A stretch of DNA of 64,000 bases from Methanolobus chelungpuianus (GTDB lineage Archaea; Halobacteriota; Methanosarcinia; Methanosarcinales; Methanosarcinaceae), in contig NZ_JTEO01000004.1 in the NCBI RefSeq assembly GCF_024500045.1, positions 806,001 through 870,000 on the forward strand, given 5' to 3'. Both the position numbers and the translations under genes were made by a program. Positions 27,995 to 36,223 of the stretch are shown here, in pieces (positions within the stretch are counted from its first letter, which is position 1; each line of letters starts with the position of its first letter). The notes under the pieces were generated by a model, which saw nothing but the letters and a program-made list of their open reading frames with translations, made no database searches and was not told where the DNA came from.

Positions 27995-29047
27995 TCAGAC
28001 TTTTATTATCGTGCTTGCTGCCTTACGTATCCTGTTACTGACAGCTGCACCGATGCCCAGGTGACTGAAAGAGCCGTCAACCAGTATCAGGTCTACACCT
28101 TTTGAATCCAGATATCTGAGTCCCGAGAAGAGGTTAAGTGCGATCTCTCCTGGGCTGTCCTTGCTGCCAAGGGCAAGCTGGTCAGCATGGCTGATCATCT
28201 TATTGCCTTCATCCGTTAAAAGCAATCCTATCCTGAGCTGTCCGGATGGGGAATCCTCAAGTAATTCCTGTATCCTGCTGATGACCATTTCATGTTCCCC
28301 CTCAATAAGTGTAACAGCTGCATCAGGGGCATAGTGCGTGTATTTCATTCCCGGGGAGCGCACAACAGCCGATCCGGAGTGGACCTTGTCTTCATACCCT
28401 ATAACGACTGCCCCTATGACCCTCTCGATATCTTCCCGGCTGATTCCCCCGGGCCTGAGTATGGCAGGCACTTCCAGGGTCATGTCTATCACCGTTGACT
28501 CCAGGCCCACTTTCACGTTCCCTCCGTCAATAACGGCATCTATCCGGTCTGCAAGGTCTTCTATGACATGCCGGGCATTGGTGGGACTTGGCTTGCCGGA
28601 GAGATTGGCGCTGGGAGCTGCGAGTGGTTTCCCGGACACCATGATAAGTCCGAGAGCTATCTCATTATCCGGCATCCTTAGTGCCACAGTATCCAGTCCG
28701 CCTGTGGTTACATCCGGTACGATCTCAGTCCTGTCCAGTATCAATGTGAGGGGCCCGGGCCAGAATTCATCCATGAGTGCAAAGGCTTTCCCGGGAATGT
28801 TCCTGGCGAGTGCTGAACACTGTTCTTTTGAAGCCACATGCACTATAAGAGGATTATCCGCAGGCCTGCCCTTTGCCTCGAAGATTGCCCGTACAGCTTT
28901 TGCGTCCAGTGCATCAGCTCCCAGGCCATAGACCGTCTCCGTAGGGAAAGCCACCAGCCCCCCACGGTTGATGATAGCTGCAGCTTCGTTCAGGGTTTCC
29001 TGAATATCGCTTTCAGCAGTATCGAGTACTCGGGTTCTAGTGGTCAT
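27995..29047 (-). CDS. sua5: Threonylcarbamoyl-AMP synthase (Sua5/YrdC family)
   Basis: 350 aa. Makes threonylcarbamoyl-AMP from Thr, bicarbonate and ATP, the first step of the universal tRNA t6A37 modification. The N-terminal YrdC-like domain shows INRGGLVAFPTETVYGLG, FEAKGRPADNPLIVHV, PLAAPSANLSGKPSPT and VDGGNVKVGLESTVIDM. The extra C-terminal Sua5 domain (from about residue 235, MKYTHYAPDAAVTLI onward) makes it the long Sua5 type rather than TsaC. Downstream 77-aa gene probably in the same unit. Confidence 0.95.
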   Translation of the reverse strand: MTTRTRVLDTAESDIQETLNEAAAIINRGGLVAFPTETVYGLGADALDAKAVRAIFEAKGRPADNPLIVHVASKEQCSALARNIPGKAFALMDEFWPGPLTLILDRTEIVPDVTTGGLDTVALRMPDNEIALGLIMVSGKPLAAPSANLSGKPSPTNARHVIEDLADRIDAVIDGGNVKVGLESTVIDMTLEVPAILRPGGISREDIERVIGAVVIGYEDKVHSGSAVVRSPGMKYTHYAPDAAVTLIEGEHEMVISRIQELLEDSPSGQLRIGLLLTDEGNKMISHADQLALGSKDSPGEIALNLFSGLRYLDSKGVDLILVDGSFSHLGIGAAVSNRIRKAASTIIKV

Positions 29048-29211
29048 GGAACGGGCTTTCTTGATAAAGGATGTTATCCGGGACCAGTATGCACCGTCAT
29101 GCAGATAAGTTTTTTGTATGCTTGATCCTGCTGCAATGACCGTATATCATAGTTAATTAATCTCAACAGTGGCTCTTCCTTCATAATTTTCGATAAACCA
29201 AAATAGGAATA

Positions 29212-29221
29212 CTTATATAAG
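29212..29221. promoter_or_regulatory. Palindromic TATA box CTTATATAAG
   Basis: A perfectly palindromic TATA element with A-rich sequence (CCAAAATAGGAATA) on its left that could serve as a BRE for plus-strand transcription. Its centre is 26-27 nt upstream of 29243, the first base of the large inverted repeat, which is the normal archaeal promoter geometry. It could also fire leftwards toward sua5. Confidence 0.55.
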
Positions 29222-29242
29222 ATAATGTCTTCTATGCACTAA

Positions 29243-29302
29243 GTGAGCGGGTCTGTTTTTAACCCCACTCCCACACTAACCCCCACTCCCCAACCCGCTC
29301 AC
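29243..29302 (+). ncRNA. Candidate small RNA: C-rich loop closed by a 10-bp stem (G-quadruplex motif on the other strand)
   Basis: GTGAGCGGGT (29243-29252) and ACCCGCTCAC (29293-29302) are a perfect 10-bp inverted repeat. The 40-nt loop contains an exact direct repeat CCCCACTCCC (29263-29272 and 29281-29290). Counting C-runs 29263-29266, 29270-29272, 29280-29284, 29288-29291 and 29294-29296 gives five tracts of at least three with loops of 3, 7, 3 and 2 nt, so the minus strand fits the G-quadruplex pattern. A TATA box is at the right distance for a plus-strand start at the first base of the stem. No U-run follows, so the 3' end is uncertain. Confidence 0.45.
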
Positions 29303-29492
29303 AATCATTGCAGGGAGTAAAGATGTGGACCGTGGATATTTCGGATGCATCTAACTGACAGGTGCCATCAGTATATTATGCTCATTACTGTCGTTCAGCA
29401 GAGTGGAGCTTTCTCACTCGCTGTGCCTGTTGCACTACATGTGTCAGCAGGTAGTAAAAATGCAGTTGTCCTGAAGCCTGATTTACTGTCCT

Positions 29493-29873
29493 TTATAGTC
29501 TTTTATCAGGACCACTGTTCAGTTCATCCTTTTTTGCTACACAGGCCTCAGCATATTCATCTGCCACAGATCCTGTCCATAGCTCGGTACCGGACCGGTG
29601 TGCAGCTCTTGCTATTATATGTGCGGCCACGGGTGCCGTCAGGATCAGGAATATCCCCACCATTATGGCCTTAAGGCCCATGGCCGAAAGGCCGGTCCTG
29701 ATCGTTATTGCAAGCATGACTCCGAAGGCTCCCAGCGTCGCTATCTTTGTGGTGGCATGGAGGCGGTTGTACACGTCGGGCAGGCGCAGCAGCCCCACCA
29801 TTCCCAGGAACACGAACAGTATGCCAATGAGGAAGAATATGTTACTTGCTACCTCTATCGCGGTGAAAAGCAT
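29493..29873 (-). CDS. mrpG: Mrp-type Na+/H+ antiporter subunit G
   Basis: 126 aa, MnhG/PhaG family with three membrane helices (FFLIGILFVFLGMVGLLRLPDVYNRLHA, TLGAFGVMLAITIRTG, AIMVGIFLILTAPVAAHIIAR, positions in brief). The conserved RLPDVYNRLHATTK segment is intact. The C-terminal tail is soluble and charged. Last gene of the operon, 2 nt after mrpF. Needed for assembly of the functional antiporter complex. Confidence 0.95.
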   Translation of the reverse strand: MLFTAIEVASNIFFLIGILFVFLGMVGLLRLPDVYNRLHATTKIATLGAFGVMLAITIRTGLSAMGLKAIMVGIFLILTAPVAAHIIARAAHRSGTELWTGSVADEYAEACVAKKDELNSGPDKRL

Positions 29874-29875
29874 GC

Positions 29876-30136
29876 TCAGAATATCTCCCCCTCTTCAAGG
29901 TACCTGGCTATGGCAATGGTCCCAATGAATCCAATTATGGCCATCACAAGGGCTGCATCCAGGAAAAAGGGCGATTCCTGGACGTATGAATAGGCACCAA
30001 GGATAACCACTATAACAAGTGTCAATGCATCAAGTCCCACGACCCTGTCTGCAACTGTCGGCCCGAATACTATCCTGTACAGGCAGGGGAGCAGTGAGAG
30101 TGTCATTACCACAAGAGCCAGATCAAGCAGGTTCAT
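29876..30136 (-). CDS. mrpF: Mrp-type Na+/H+ antiporter subunit F
   Basis: 86 aa, three membrane helices, MnhF/PhaF family. Recognised from the family signature YRIVFGPTVADRVVGLDALT, with the conserved Asp in ADRVVGLD thought to matter for ion translocation. Overlaps mrpE by 4 nt (ATGA type) and is followed by mrpG after 2 nt. Confidence 0.95.
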   Translation of the reverse strand: MNLLDLALVVMTLSLLPCLYRIVFGPTVADRVVGLDALTLVIVVILGAYSYVQESPFFLDAALVMAIIGFIGTIAIARYLEEGEIF

Positions 30137-30627
30137 TCGAAGGCCTCCAGTACATATTTTTCAAGCTTGTCACGAATCGAGTGTTTAAGCTCCTCAGGTT
30201 CAGAGACATCTATGGCATGGACGTACAGTTTTGTCATGTCATCCGATATATCGATGGTAAGCGTTCCGGGAGTCAGGCTGATAGTGTTCGCAATGGCCGT
30301 TATCGAGGCATCCTTTGTTGCGCGTATGGGAACGGCAATAATACCCGGCCTGATATCCATCCCCGGACTCAGGATTATCCTCGCTATCTGGACACTGGCC
30401 TTTGTGATCTCGATAAGCAGGACCGCAAAGTAAACTGCGAGCTTTGGGAGATGCTCTGCAATGCTTCTGAAGGTCATGTCCTTATCAGGCCGGTAGAGTT
30501 TTTTCAGGGATTGGACTATAAGCAACCCTAATATTGATCCGACCATGAAGTTCAGCACACTGATATTTCCACTGACAAAGGACCAGACCAGCCCCAGGAT
30601 CAATGCATAGGCTATATACTGTTTCAT
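30133..30627 (-). CDS. mrpE: Mrp-type Na+/H+ antiporter subunit E
   Basis: 164 aa, MnhE/PhaE family: N-terminal membrane helices (YIAYALILGLVWSFVSG, FMVGSILGLLIV) followed by a soluble part with PGMDIRPGIIAVP and LTPGTLTIDISDDMTKLYVH. Length and order match the bacterial subunit. Overlaps mrpD and mrpF by 4 nt each. Confidence 0.95.
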   Translation of the reverse strand: MKQYIAYALILGLVWSFVSGNISVLNFMVGSILGLLIVQSLKKLYRPDKDMTFRSIAEHLPKLAVYFAVLLIEITKASVQIARIILSPGMDIRPGIIAVPIRATKDASITAIANTISLTPGTLTIDISDDMTKLYVHAIDVSEPEELKHSIRDKLEKYVLEAFE

Positions 30628-32162
30628 CGCACACTCCTCTCAAGTACGGCTGTGATATATGGCTGCGGGTCAAGCAATTGATCTGCTATGGTACCTGATA
30701 GTGACAGGAGGTGTTCCGGGTACACTCCCATATAGATGACCACACAGGCAAGCAGGGCGAGTGCCACCTTGATTGCGACAGTCGGCTTGCGTTCGGTATA
30801 GCCATCCGCGTTGTCAGTATCCTTGATCTCTCCCCAGAAAATGGCAAGCCATGTCCTGAACAGGTAGAAGAGCGTGAATATTGCAAATACCAATGCTATT
30901 GCAACCGGAATATAATACTCGGAGCTAAGGCCGGCATCAAAGAGCACCAGCTTTGAGAAGAACCCTCCGGTTGGCGGGAGTCCTGCGATTGACATGGCTC
31001 CTATAAGGAATATGGAGCCCAGGAAAGGGGACGATTTGGCGAACCCTCCCATCTTCCGGATATCCTTTGTGCCCGCATGATAGAGCGTCTCGCCCGTGGC
31101 CAGGAAGAGCATGGACTTTGCAACTGCATGGTTGACAAGATATACAATAGCTGCCGTCAGGGCATATGCAGTTCCCATACCCACTCCGAGCAGCACATAA
31201 CCGATCTGGCTCACGCTTGAGTATGCAAGCATCCTCTTAAGATCATACTGCCCTATGGCTGAAGTGGCTCCCACAGCTATTGTGATAAGGGACAGCAGGA
31301 TCAGGATGGGCTGGAGCATGAACATGGTCTCATTGAATATGAGGTAGTGGACCCTCAGTATGCCATAGACTCCCACCTTGATGACCATTCCGCTGAGCAT
31401 GGCATGGATGGGTGCAGGGGCTGAAGGGTGCACGTCCGCCAGCCAGAAGTGCAGCGGGAACATTGACGCTTTATACCCGAAGACCACGATAAGTATCATT
31501 GCTATCACGTGGAAGTGCCATGGAAGTGTTCCAGCCTCGGCAAGGTATGAAACTTTGACTGCTATGTCCGCCATGTTGAGCGTACCCACAGTGGCGTACA
31601 GGGAGGCTATGGCGACCAGCATCAGGGTGATACTGACCATGTTAAGTACCAGGTACTTGAATATGGCTTCCAGTTTGTCCGCCATCTTCGTATGGTCACC
31701 CCTGCCTGTCAGGACTATAAGGCCGCATGAGGAGAGCACCAGTATCTCAAAGAAGACGAACATGTTGAAGATGTCCCCTGTGAGGAATATGCCGTTAAGG
31801 CCCGCAGCCATAAGATTGAAGAGAGGGAAGAATGTGGTATCCAGGGCTTTCCTGTCCATGTAATCGGTGGCGTATATCATAGCCATAAGGGATATAAGGG
31901 AACTGAGAACAACCATTCCTGCACCCAGGAGGTCGGCCACAAGCAGTATGCCGTATTTTCCCCATTCTCCTACTTCATACACAAGAATGCCGTTGTCCCA
32001 CACGTAGGACAAAAGGCGCAGGCTGAGGATGAAGAGCAGTGCGAACACCCCTACATTAAGTGCCTTCTGCAGCCCTGACTTTGATCTGAAGAGTACCGTG
32101 AACGCCGCGAAGAAAACCGGCAGGATGATCATGATAATGGGGACGTGTTGCATTATATCCAT
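30624..32162 (-). CDS. mrpD: Mrp-type Na+/H+ antiporter subunit D
   Basis: 512 aa, about 14 membrane helices, homologous to complex I subunits NuoM/N. Proton-antiporter family segments include LVLSSCGLIVLTG, MFPLHFWLADVHPSAPAPIHAML, IGQYDLKRMLAYSSVSQIG and GLPPTGGFFSKLVLF, with the broken-helix Lys/Glu residues expected of this family. It overlaps mrpC by one base at 32162 and mrpE by 4 nt. Confidence 0.96.
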   Translation of the reverse strand: MDIMQHVPIIMIILPVFFAAFTVLFRSKSGLQKALNVGVFALLFILSLRLLSYVWDNGILVYEVGEWGKYGILLVADLLGAGMVVLSSLISLMAMIYATDYMDRKALDTTFFPLFNLMAAGLNGIFLTGDIFNMFVFFEILVLSSCGLIVLTGRGDHTKMADKLEAIFKYLVLNMVSITLMLVAIASLYATVGTLNMADIAVKVSYLAEAGTLPWHFHVIAMILIVVFGYKASMFPLHFWLADVHPSAPAPIHAMLSGMVIKVGVYGILRVHYLIFNETMFMLQPILILLSLITIAVGATSAIGQYDLKRMLAYSSVSQIGYVLLGVGMGTAYALTAAIVYLVNHAVAKSMLFLATGETLYHAGTKDIRKMGGFAKSSPFLGSIFLIGAMSIAGLPPTGGFFSKLVLFDAGLSSEYYIPVAIALVFAIFTLFYLFRTWLAIFWGEIKDTDNADGYTERKPTVAIKVALALLACVVIYMGVYPEHLLSLSGTIADQLLDPQPYITAVLERSVR

Positions 32163-32578
32163 TATCCTTTGAGCCTCCTGATCTCGCTGACGTCAGTGGT
32201 GCCCTGCTCCTGGTACAGTCTATAGCAGAGTATGAGCAGGAACGCAGTGGTGGCGAGGCTGATAACGATAGCTGTAAGTGTGAGTGCCTGTACAAGGGGA
32301 TCCACATAGGCTATTTCTATCCCGTCGGGAATTACCGGGGCAAGAATTCCTGTCGCCAAGTCGTCAATGAAGGTACCTCCGGTGCTGACGGCCTTATCAC
32401 CGGTGATTATTGGTGTCCTGCCTCCAAGGAAGGCCCCCGTTGAAACGATAAGCATGTTCGTTGCGTGGGAAAGTAGTGTGATTCCTATGGCGACCCTGAT
32501 GAGATCCCTCCTCAGGATCATGAATGTTGCTATGCCGAAGACAAGTGCTATGGATACTGAGAGCAGGGTGTCGTTCAT
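32162..32578 (-). CDS. mrpC: Mrp-type Na+/H+ antiporter subunit C
   Basis: 138 aa, three membrane helices, NuoK-like MnhC family (ITLLSHATNMLIVSTGAF, DPLVQALTLTAIVISLATTA). The loop between helices 2 and 3 is somewhat extended (TGGTFIDDLATGILAPVIPDG). Overlaps mrpB by 4 nt and mrpD by 1 nt. Confidence 0.95.
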   Translation of the reverse strand: MNDTLLSVSIALVFGIATFMILRRDLIRVAIGITLLSHATNMLIVSTGAFLGGRTPIITGDKAVSTGGTFIDDLATGILAPVIPDGIEIAYVDPLVQALTLTAIVISLATTAFLLILCYRLYQEQGTTDVSEIRRLKG

Positions 32579-32991
32579 TCGTCCTCCCCCATGGTCTTGA
32601 ACACGAAAAGCAGGCTGCCTGTGACCACAAGATATACCCCAATGTCGAAAAAGGTCGTCGATAGCAGCTTTATGTCGCCCAGTAGCGGGAGGCTGACGGT
32701 CAGGTAAGTGCTTCTCAGGAAGCTATACCTGAAAGCCATGGCTCCGATACCTGTGAGGGTAGAGATGAGCAGGCCAACAGCAAACCATTTTTCCCACTGG
32801 TAGCGATAAAGGGAGTCCATATACCTCAGCCCGAAAACAATGTACAGCAGGGATATGGCAGAGGTGAACATCACTCCGCCTATGAACCCTCCTCCGGGAT
32901 AGTTATGCCCTGCAAGGAGCAGGGAGATAGAGAACAATATGATTATGGGCACACAGGCCTTTGTTATGGTCTTGGCTATCAGTGTTGTCAC
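32575..32991 (-). CDS. mrpB: Mrp-type Na+/H+ antiporter subunit B
   Basis: 138 aa, four membrane helices, MnhB/PhaB family. Recognised from LLLAGHNYPGGGFIGGVMF and LSTTFFDIGVYLVVTGSLLF. A stand-alone MrpB, not fused to MrpA as in some bacteria. Overlaps both neighbours by 4 nt, indicating tight translational coupling across the operon. Confidence 0.96.
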   Translation of the reverse strand: MTTLIAKTITKACVPIIILFSISLLLAGHNYPGGGFIGGVMFTSAISLLYIVFGLRYMDSLYRYQWEKWFAVGLLISTLTGIGAMAFRYSFLRSTYLTVSLPLLGDIKLLSTTFFDIGVYLVVTGSLLFVFKTMGEDE

Positions 32992-35357
32992 TTGCTATCA
33001 CTCCTGCTTTTGAGCAGATTGTAAACTCCCAGTCCCGCCAGGCAGAGCACCACTATCTCTCCCAGGGTGTCATATCCCCTAAAATCGACAAGTATGACGT
33101 TGACCATATTATGTCCTCCTGCCAGTGGCACGCTATTCTCTATGAAATAATATGAGAGCGATTCAAAGGGTGATACTATTCCCTGGGACGCATTAAGCAG
33201 CAATATAAGTACTGTAATACTCACCGCAGATGAGATAAGAAGGTCCCTTGCCAGGACAGACCTTGTGATCTTCTCCCTGAATGTCTGGGGCACTTTTATT
33301 ATTACCAGCAGGAAGATTATGGTTGCAAGGGTCTCCACAAGCAGCTGTGTGATCGCAAGATCGGGTGCCTGCAGGTATATGAACACAAGGCTCACAAGAT
33401 AGCCCACTGCCGAGACTGCAATTATGGCATGCAGGTATTTCCTGAGGACTGCCGTGCCGAGGGAGGCGAGTATGATCAGCCCTAGAAGCACTGCTTCATA
33501 CATAGGCACTTCTAAGTTCAGCTCTGTCGGGATAAGTGTGCCTGCAATCATTATTACAGGTACGGCGCTCAGGAGCAGGAATATCAGAAGCATGGCGATG
33601 AGATAAGGACTGAGGGGGCCCGGTTGCATCACTTTTGCAAAAGCTGTGCTCTTCCCCGACGCCCCGTTGACGATCCTGTCATAAAGGCTGTTGAAGCTCC
33701 AGGCCGGGTAGCGTGCACTCACCCTGTCCTGCCAGGCTGCGATGGCACCGTATCTTGCATAGAGGGCGGCACCTGCAATAAAAGTGATGATCGTCATCAG
33801 AAGTGCAGCAGTGAACCCATGCCATAAGGATACGTGAAGCTGCACGTCCTCAAGCAGTATTCCTGAAGCTGCCGGTTCGATGATATAATGCACTGCAGCA
33901 GACGGAAAGATGCCTATGAGGATAACAAGGGCAGCTAGCAATGCAGGTGGGAAGAGCATCACCGGAGTGGGTTCATGCATATGTTTGGGCAGGTGCTCAC
34001 TGCGTCTTTTTCCCAGGAAGATGCCGTCAATGAACCTTATGGAATAGGCGAAGGTAAATGCGCCCCCAAGGACTGCGGCAGCAGGTATCAGGTATTCGAA
34101 GGGCCCTCCCAGGATATGGCCCATTTCAAGTGAACTCTCATAGAACATCTCCTTGCTCAGGAAGCCGTTCAGGGGCGGCACTCCTGCCATCGAAAGTGCT
34201 GCTATTGCGCCAATGATGAAGGTTGCAGGCAACTCCTTGCGGAGCCCGCCCATTTTTGTTATATCCCTTGTCGCAGTCTCATGCGCCACGATACCGGCAA
34301 CGAGGAAAAGACAGGCCTTGAAAGTTGCGTGGTTGAGCAGGTGGAATGTGGCAGCAGTCACTCCTATCCCGGGGTACTGGTAGCTTGTGTAGCCGTACAT
34401 TGCCATCATGTATGCCAGCTGGCTTATTGTCGAGTAGGCAAGTATACCTTTGATGTCAGTCTGGCGGAACGCAAGGAAACCGGCCGCCAGCATGGTGATG
34501 ATCCCCAGGCCGCCGACCAGGACGAACCAGGCTTCAGTGCCGGAGAATATTGGATGTATCCTGGCAACAAGGTAAATGCCTGCCTTGACCATAGTTGCCG
34601 AATGAAGGAATGCGCTTACAGGTGTTGGTGCCTCCATTGCGTTCGGAAGCCATATATAGAAGGGTCCCTGGGCTGATTTCGCAGCCGCCCCTATGATGAT
34701 AAGGACAAGTGCAGGAAGGAACAGTTCATGCCCTTTTATCAGTGCTATCATGGATCCGTTCTGCAGGATCGTAACAATATCAAACGTTCCTGTTATGATA
34801 CCCAGCAGCAGGAAGCCTGCAAGCATGAATATCCCTCCTCCTGCTGTCACAAGCAGGGACTTGGTGGCCCCGTAAACAGACATCGGGCGATTGCGCCAGT
34901 ATCCGATAAGCATGAAGGAAGTGATGCTTGTAAGTTCCCAGAAGACAAAAAGCTGGATAGCGTTCGATGAGAATACCATGCCAAGCATGGACCCCATGAA
35001 CATGAGCAGGTACCTGTAATAGCGTGAGAGGTCTTCACGTTTTGACATATACTCGTTGGAATATGACATTATCAATATGCCAATCCCTGAGACTATCAGG
35101 CCGAACATCACGCTCAGCCCGTCCCCATAGAAAGACAGCTCAACTTGCAGGGAAGGTATCCAGGGGAAAGAACCTGTCACAGTCTCTCCGTTCACCACAG
35201 CAGGCAGCGCCTGTGCCACAAGGAGCAAGCAGATGAGCGCAACAGCCGCTGCATACCAGCCAACCCTGTTTTTCAGGACCCTCTCCGCCGCAGGCAATAT
35301 GGCAGCCATTATGAATGGTAAAAAAACCGCCAGAGTTATTGCTGTAAACAAATCCAT
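32988..35357 (-). CDS. mrpA: Mrp-type Na+/H+ antiporter subunit A
   Basis: 789 aa, the largest subunit, homologous to NuoL. The proton-pump domain (about residues 1-500) shows FWELTSITSFMLIGYW, AKSAQGPFYIWLPNAMEAPTPVSA and ILAYSTISQLAYM-type segments. The C-terminal part (about 590-790) contains the MbhD/MbhE-like regions (LQAPDLAITQLLVETLATI, VILVDFRGYDTLGEIVVL). First gene of a complete seven-gene ABCDEFG operon, which exchanges internal Na+ for external H+ to link the two gradients. A minus-strand TATA box lies 27 nt upstream of the ATG, so its mRNA is predicted to be leaderless. Confidence 0.96.
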   Translation of the reverse strand: MDLFTAITLAVFLPFIMAAILPAAERVLKNRVGWYAAAVALICLLLVAQALPAVVNGETVTGSFPWIPSLQVELSFYGDGLSVMFGLIVSGIGILIMSYSNEYMSKREDLSRYYRYLLMFMGSMLGMVFSSNAIQLFVFWELTSITSFMLIGYWRNRPMSVYGATKSLLVTAGGGIFMLAGFLLLGIITGTFDIVTILQNGSMIALIKGHELFLPALVLIIIGAAAKSAQGPFYIWLPNAMEAPTPVSAFLHSATMVKAGIYLVARIHPIFSGTEAWFVLVGGLGIITMLAAGFLAFRQTDIKGILAYSTISQLAYMMAMYGYTSYQYPGIGVTAATFHLLNHATFKACLFLVAGIVAHETATRDITKMGGLRKELPATFIIGAIAALSMAGVPPLNGFLSKEMFYESSLEMGHILGGPFEYLIPAAAVLGGAFTFAYSIRFIDGIFLGKRRSEHLPKHMHEPTPVMLFPPALLAALVILIGIFPSAAVHYIIEPAASGILLEDVQLHVSLWHGFTAALLMTIITFIAGAALYARYGAIAAWQDRVSARYPAWSFNSLYDRIVNGASGKSTAFAKVMQPGPLSPYLIAMLLIFLLLSAVPVIMIAGTLIPTELNLEVPMYEAVLLGLIILASLGTAVLRKYLHAIIAVSAVGYLVSLVFIYLQAPDLAITQLLVETLATIIFLLVIIKVPQTFREKITRSVLARDLLISSAVSITVLILLLNASQGIVSPFESLSYYFIENSVPLAGGHNMVNVILVDFRGYDTLGEIVVLCLAGLGVYNLLKSRSDSK

Positions 35358-35379
35358 GCAATCTAAGATTTAACTACCC

Positions 35380-35389
35380 GTATATAACG
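35380..35389 (-). promoter_or_regulatory. TATA box of the Mrp operon
   Basis: Minus-strand CGTTATATAC, centred about 27 nt from the mrpA ATG (35357). This places the transcription start at the start codon; no ribosome binding site is present. Confidence 0.55.
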
Positions 35390-35486
35390 GTTATTAACCG
35401 CAATTATTATTCATTATGTATCTCTGCCTTCCAGTCATGCTTTTTTGCATGGCTTCCGGCAAACTTATTCTAAGATGGGTACAATA

Positions 35487-36158
35487 ATGTCCAATATGCT
35501 GAAGGGAATTGTTTTTGATTCTGACGGGGTGCTTGTGGATTCCATGCCTTACCATGCGCAGGCCTGGGTGCAGGTCTTCAGGGATGAAGGTATCGATGTG
35601 AGTAAAGAGGATATATATGAGGTGGAAGGCTCCAACCACGTCGGTGTGATAAACATCATGTTCAGGAAAGCTGGTAAAAAGCCTGATGAAGCTATTTATG
35701 ATGCACTTCTTACTAAAAAGAGGGAACTCTTCATGAAGAATAACCAGGCAAAGCGTTTTGACGGCATGTACGAATGTCTGGGCTTACTGAAGGATAAATA
35801 TAAGATAGCAGTTGCTTCCGGTGCTGACAGGACCATCGTGAAGGACCTTATGGAAAAGTTCTATCCTCATGTTTTTGATGTGCTCGTTACAGGGGAGGAT
35901 GTGGAGAACGGGAAACCTGACCCGGAGCCTTATATCAAAGCTGCCGGGATGCTTGAAGTAGGAAAGGATGAGTGCATGGTCGTGGAGAATGCTCCTCTCG
36001 GGGTAAAGGCAGCCAAAAACGCAGGCATGTATTGCGTGGCAGTTGCCACTTACGTACCCGCTGAAGAGCTTTCGGAAGCAGACAGGGTCTTCAGTGATCA
36101 CTCGGGCCTGGTAGATTACCTGAGGAGCCTGGCAGGGCCGGACGGATCGGAACTGTAG
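35487..36158 (+). CDS. HAD-superfamily phosphatase (beta-phosphoglucomutase/phosphoglycolate phosphatase-like)
   Basis: 223 aa. HAD motif I FDSDGVLVDS (nucleophile Asp11, acid/base Asp13), motif II VASGADRT, motif III Lys in ENGKPDPEPYIKAA, and motif IV VVENAPLGVKAAKNAGM. The helical cap with YHAQAWVQVF and EGSNHVGVI matches the beta-phosphoglucomutase-like subfamily, but the substrate cannot be fixed. The frame is open to 35445; ATGs at 35475, 35487 and 35496 compete. I chose 35487 because TATA-like ACTTATTCTA lies about 20-25 nt upstream. Convergent with fttA. Confidence 0.88.
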   Translation: MSNMLKGIVFDSDGVLVDSMPYHAQAWVQVFRDEGIDVSKEDIYEVEGSNHVGVINIMFRKAGKKPDEAIYDALLTKKRELFMKNNQAKRFDGMYECLGLLKDKYKIAVASGADRTIVKDLMEKFYPHVFDVLVTGEDVENGKPDPEPYIKAAGMLEVGKDECMVVENAPLGVKAAKNAGMYCVAVATYVPAEELSEADRVFSDHSGLVDYLRSLAGPDGSEL

Positions 36159-36183
36159 GTGTCTGGGTTAGTTAGCCCTGTAA

Positions 36184-36223
36184 TAAAAAATAGGAAGGAA
36201 AAGTACGGTCATACCAGCCGTAC
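36184..36223 (-). terminator. Terminator of fttA with stop codon in the loop
   Basis: Minus-strand stem GTACGG/CCGTAC (forward 36203-36208 with 36218-36223); the 9-nt loop contains the fttA stop (36209-36211). It is followed by a pyrimidine-rich tract with TTTT and TTTTTT (forward 36184-36202). Confidence 0.6.

Larger units (their letters stand above)
29048..29492. other. 445-bp intergenic region between sua5 and the Mrp operon
   Basis: No protein gene is supported. It holds the palindromic TATA box CTTATATAAG (29212-29221), the large C-rich inverted repeat at 29243-29302, and about 190 bp of otherwise unremarkable sequence up to the mrpG stop. A minus-strand U-rich tract (forward TAAAAATG at about 29456) may help terminate the Mrp transcript. 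Confidence 0.6.

Noticed and set aside
29243..29302. CRISPR or transposon end as explanation of the inverted repeat
   Set aside because: Only one copy of the arms, no spacer array, no transposase; the promoter spacing favours an RNA.
34281..34676. Plus-strand frames across the Mrp operon
   Set aside because: Shadows of mrpA; the seven minus-strand genes are contiguous and all match their families.
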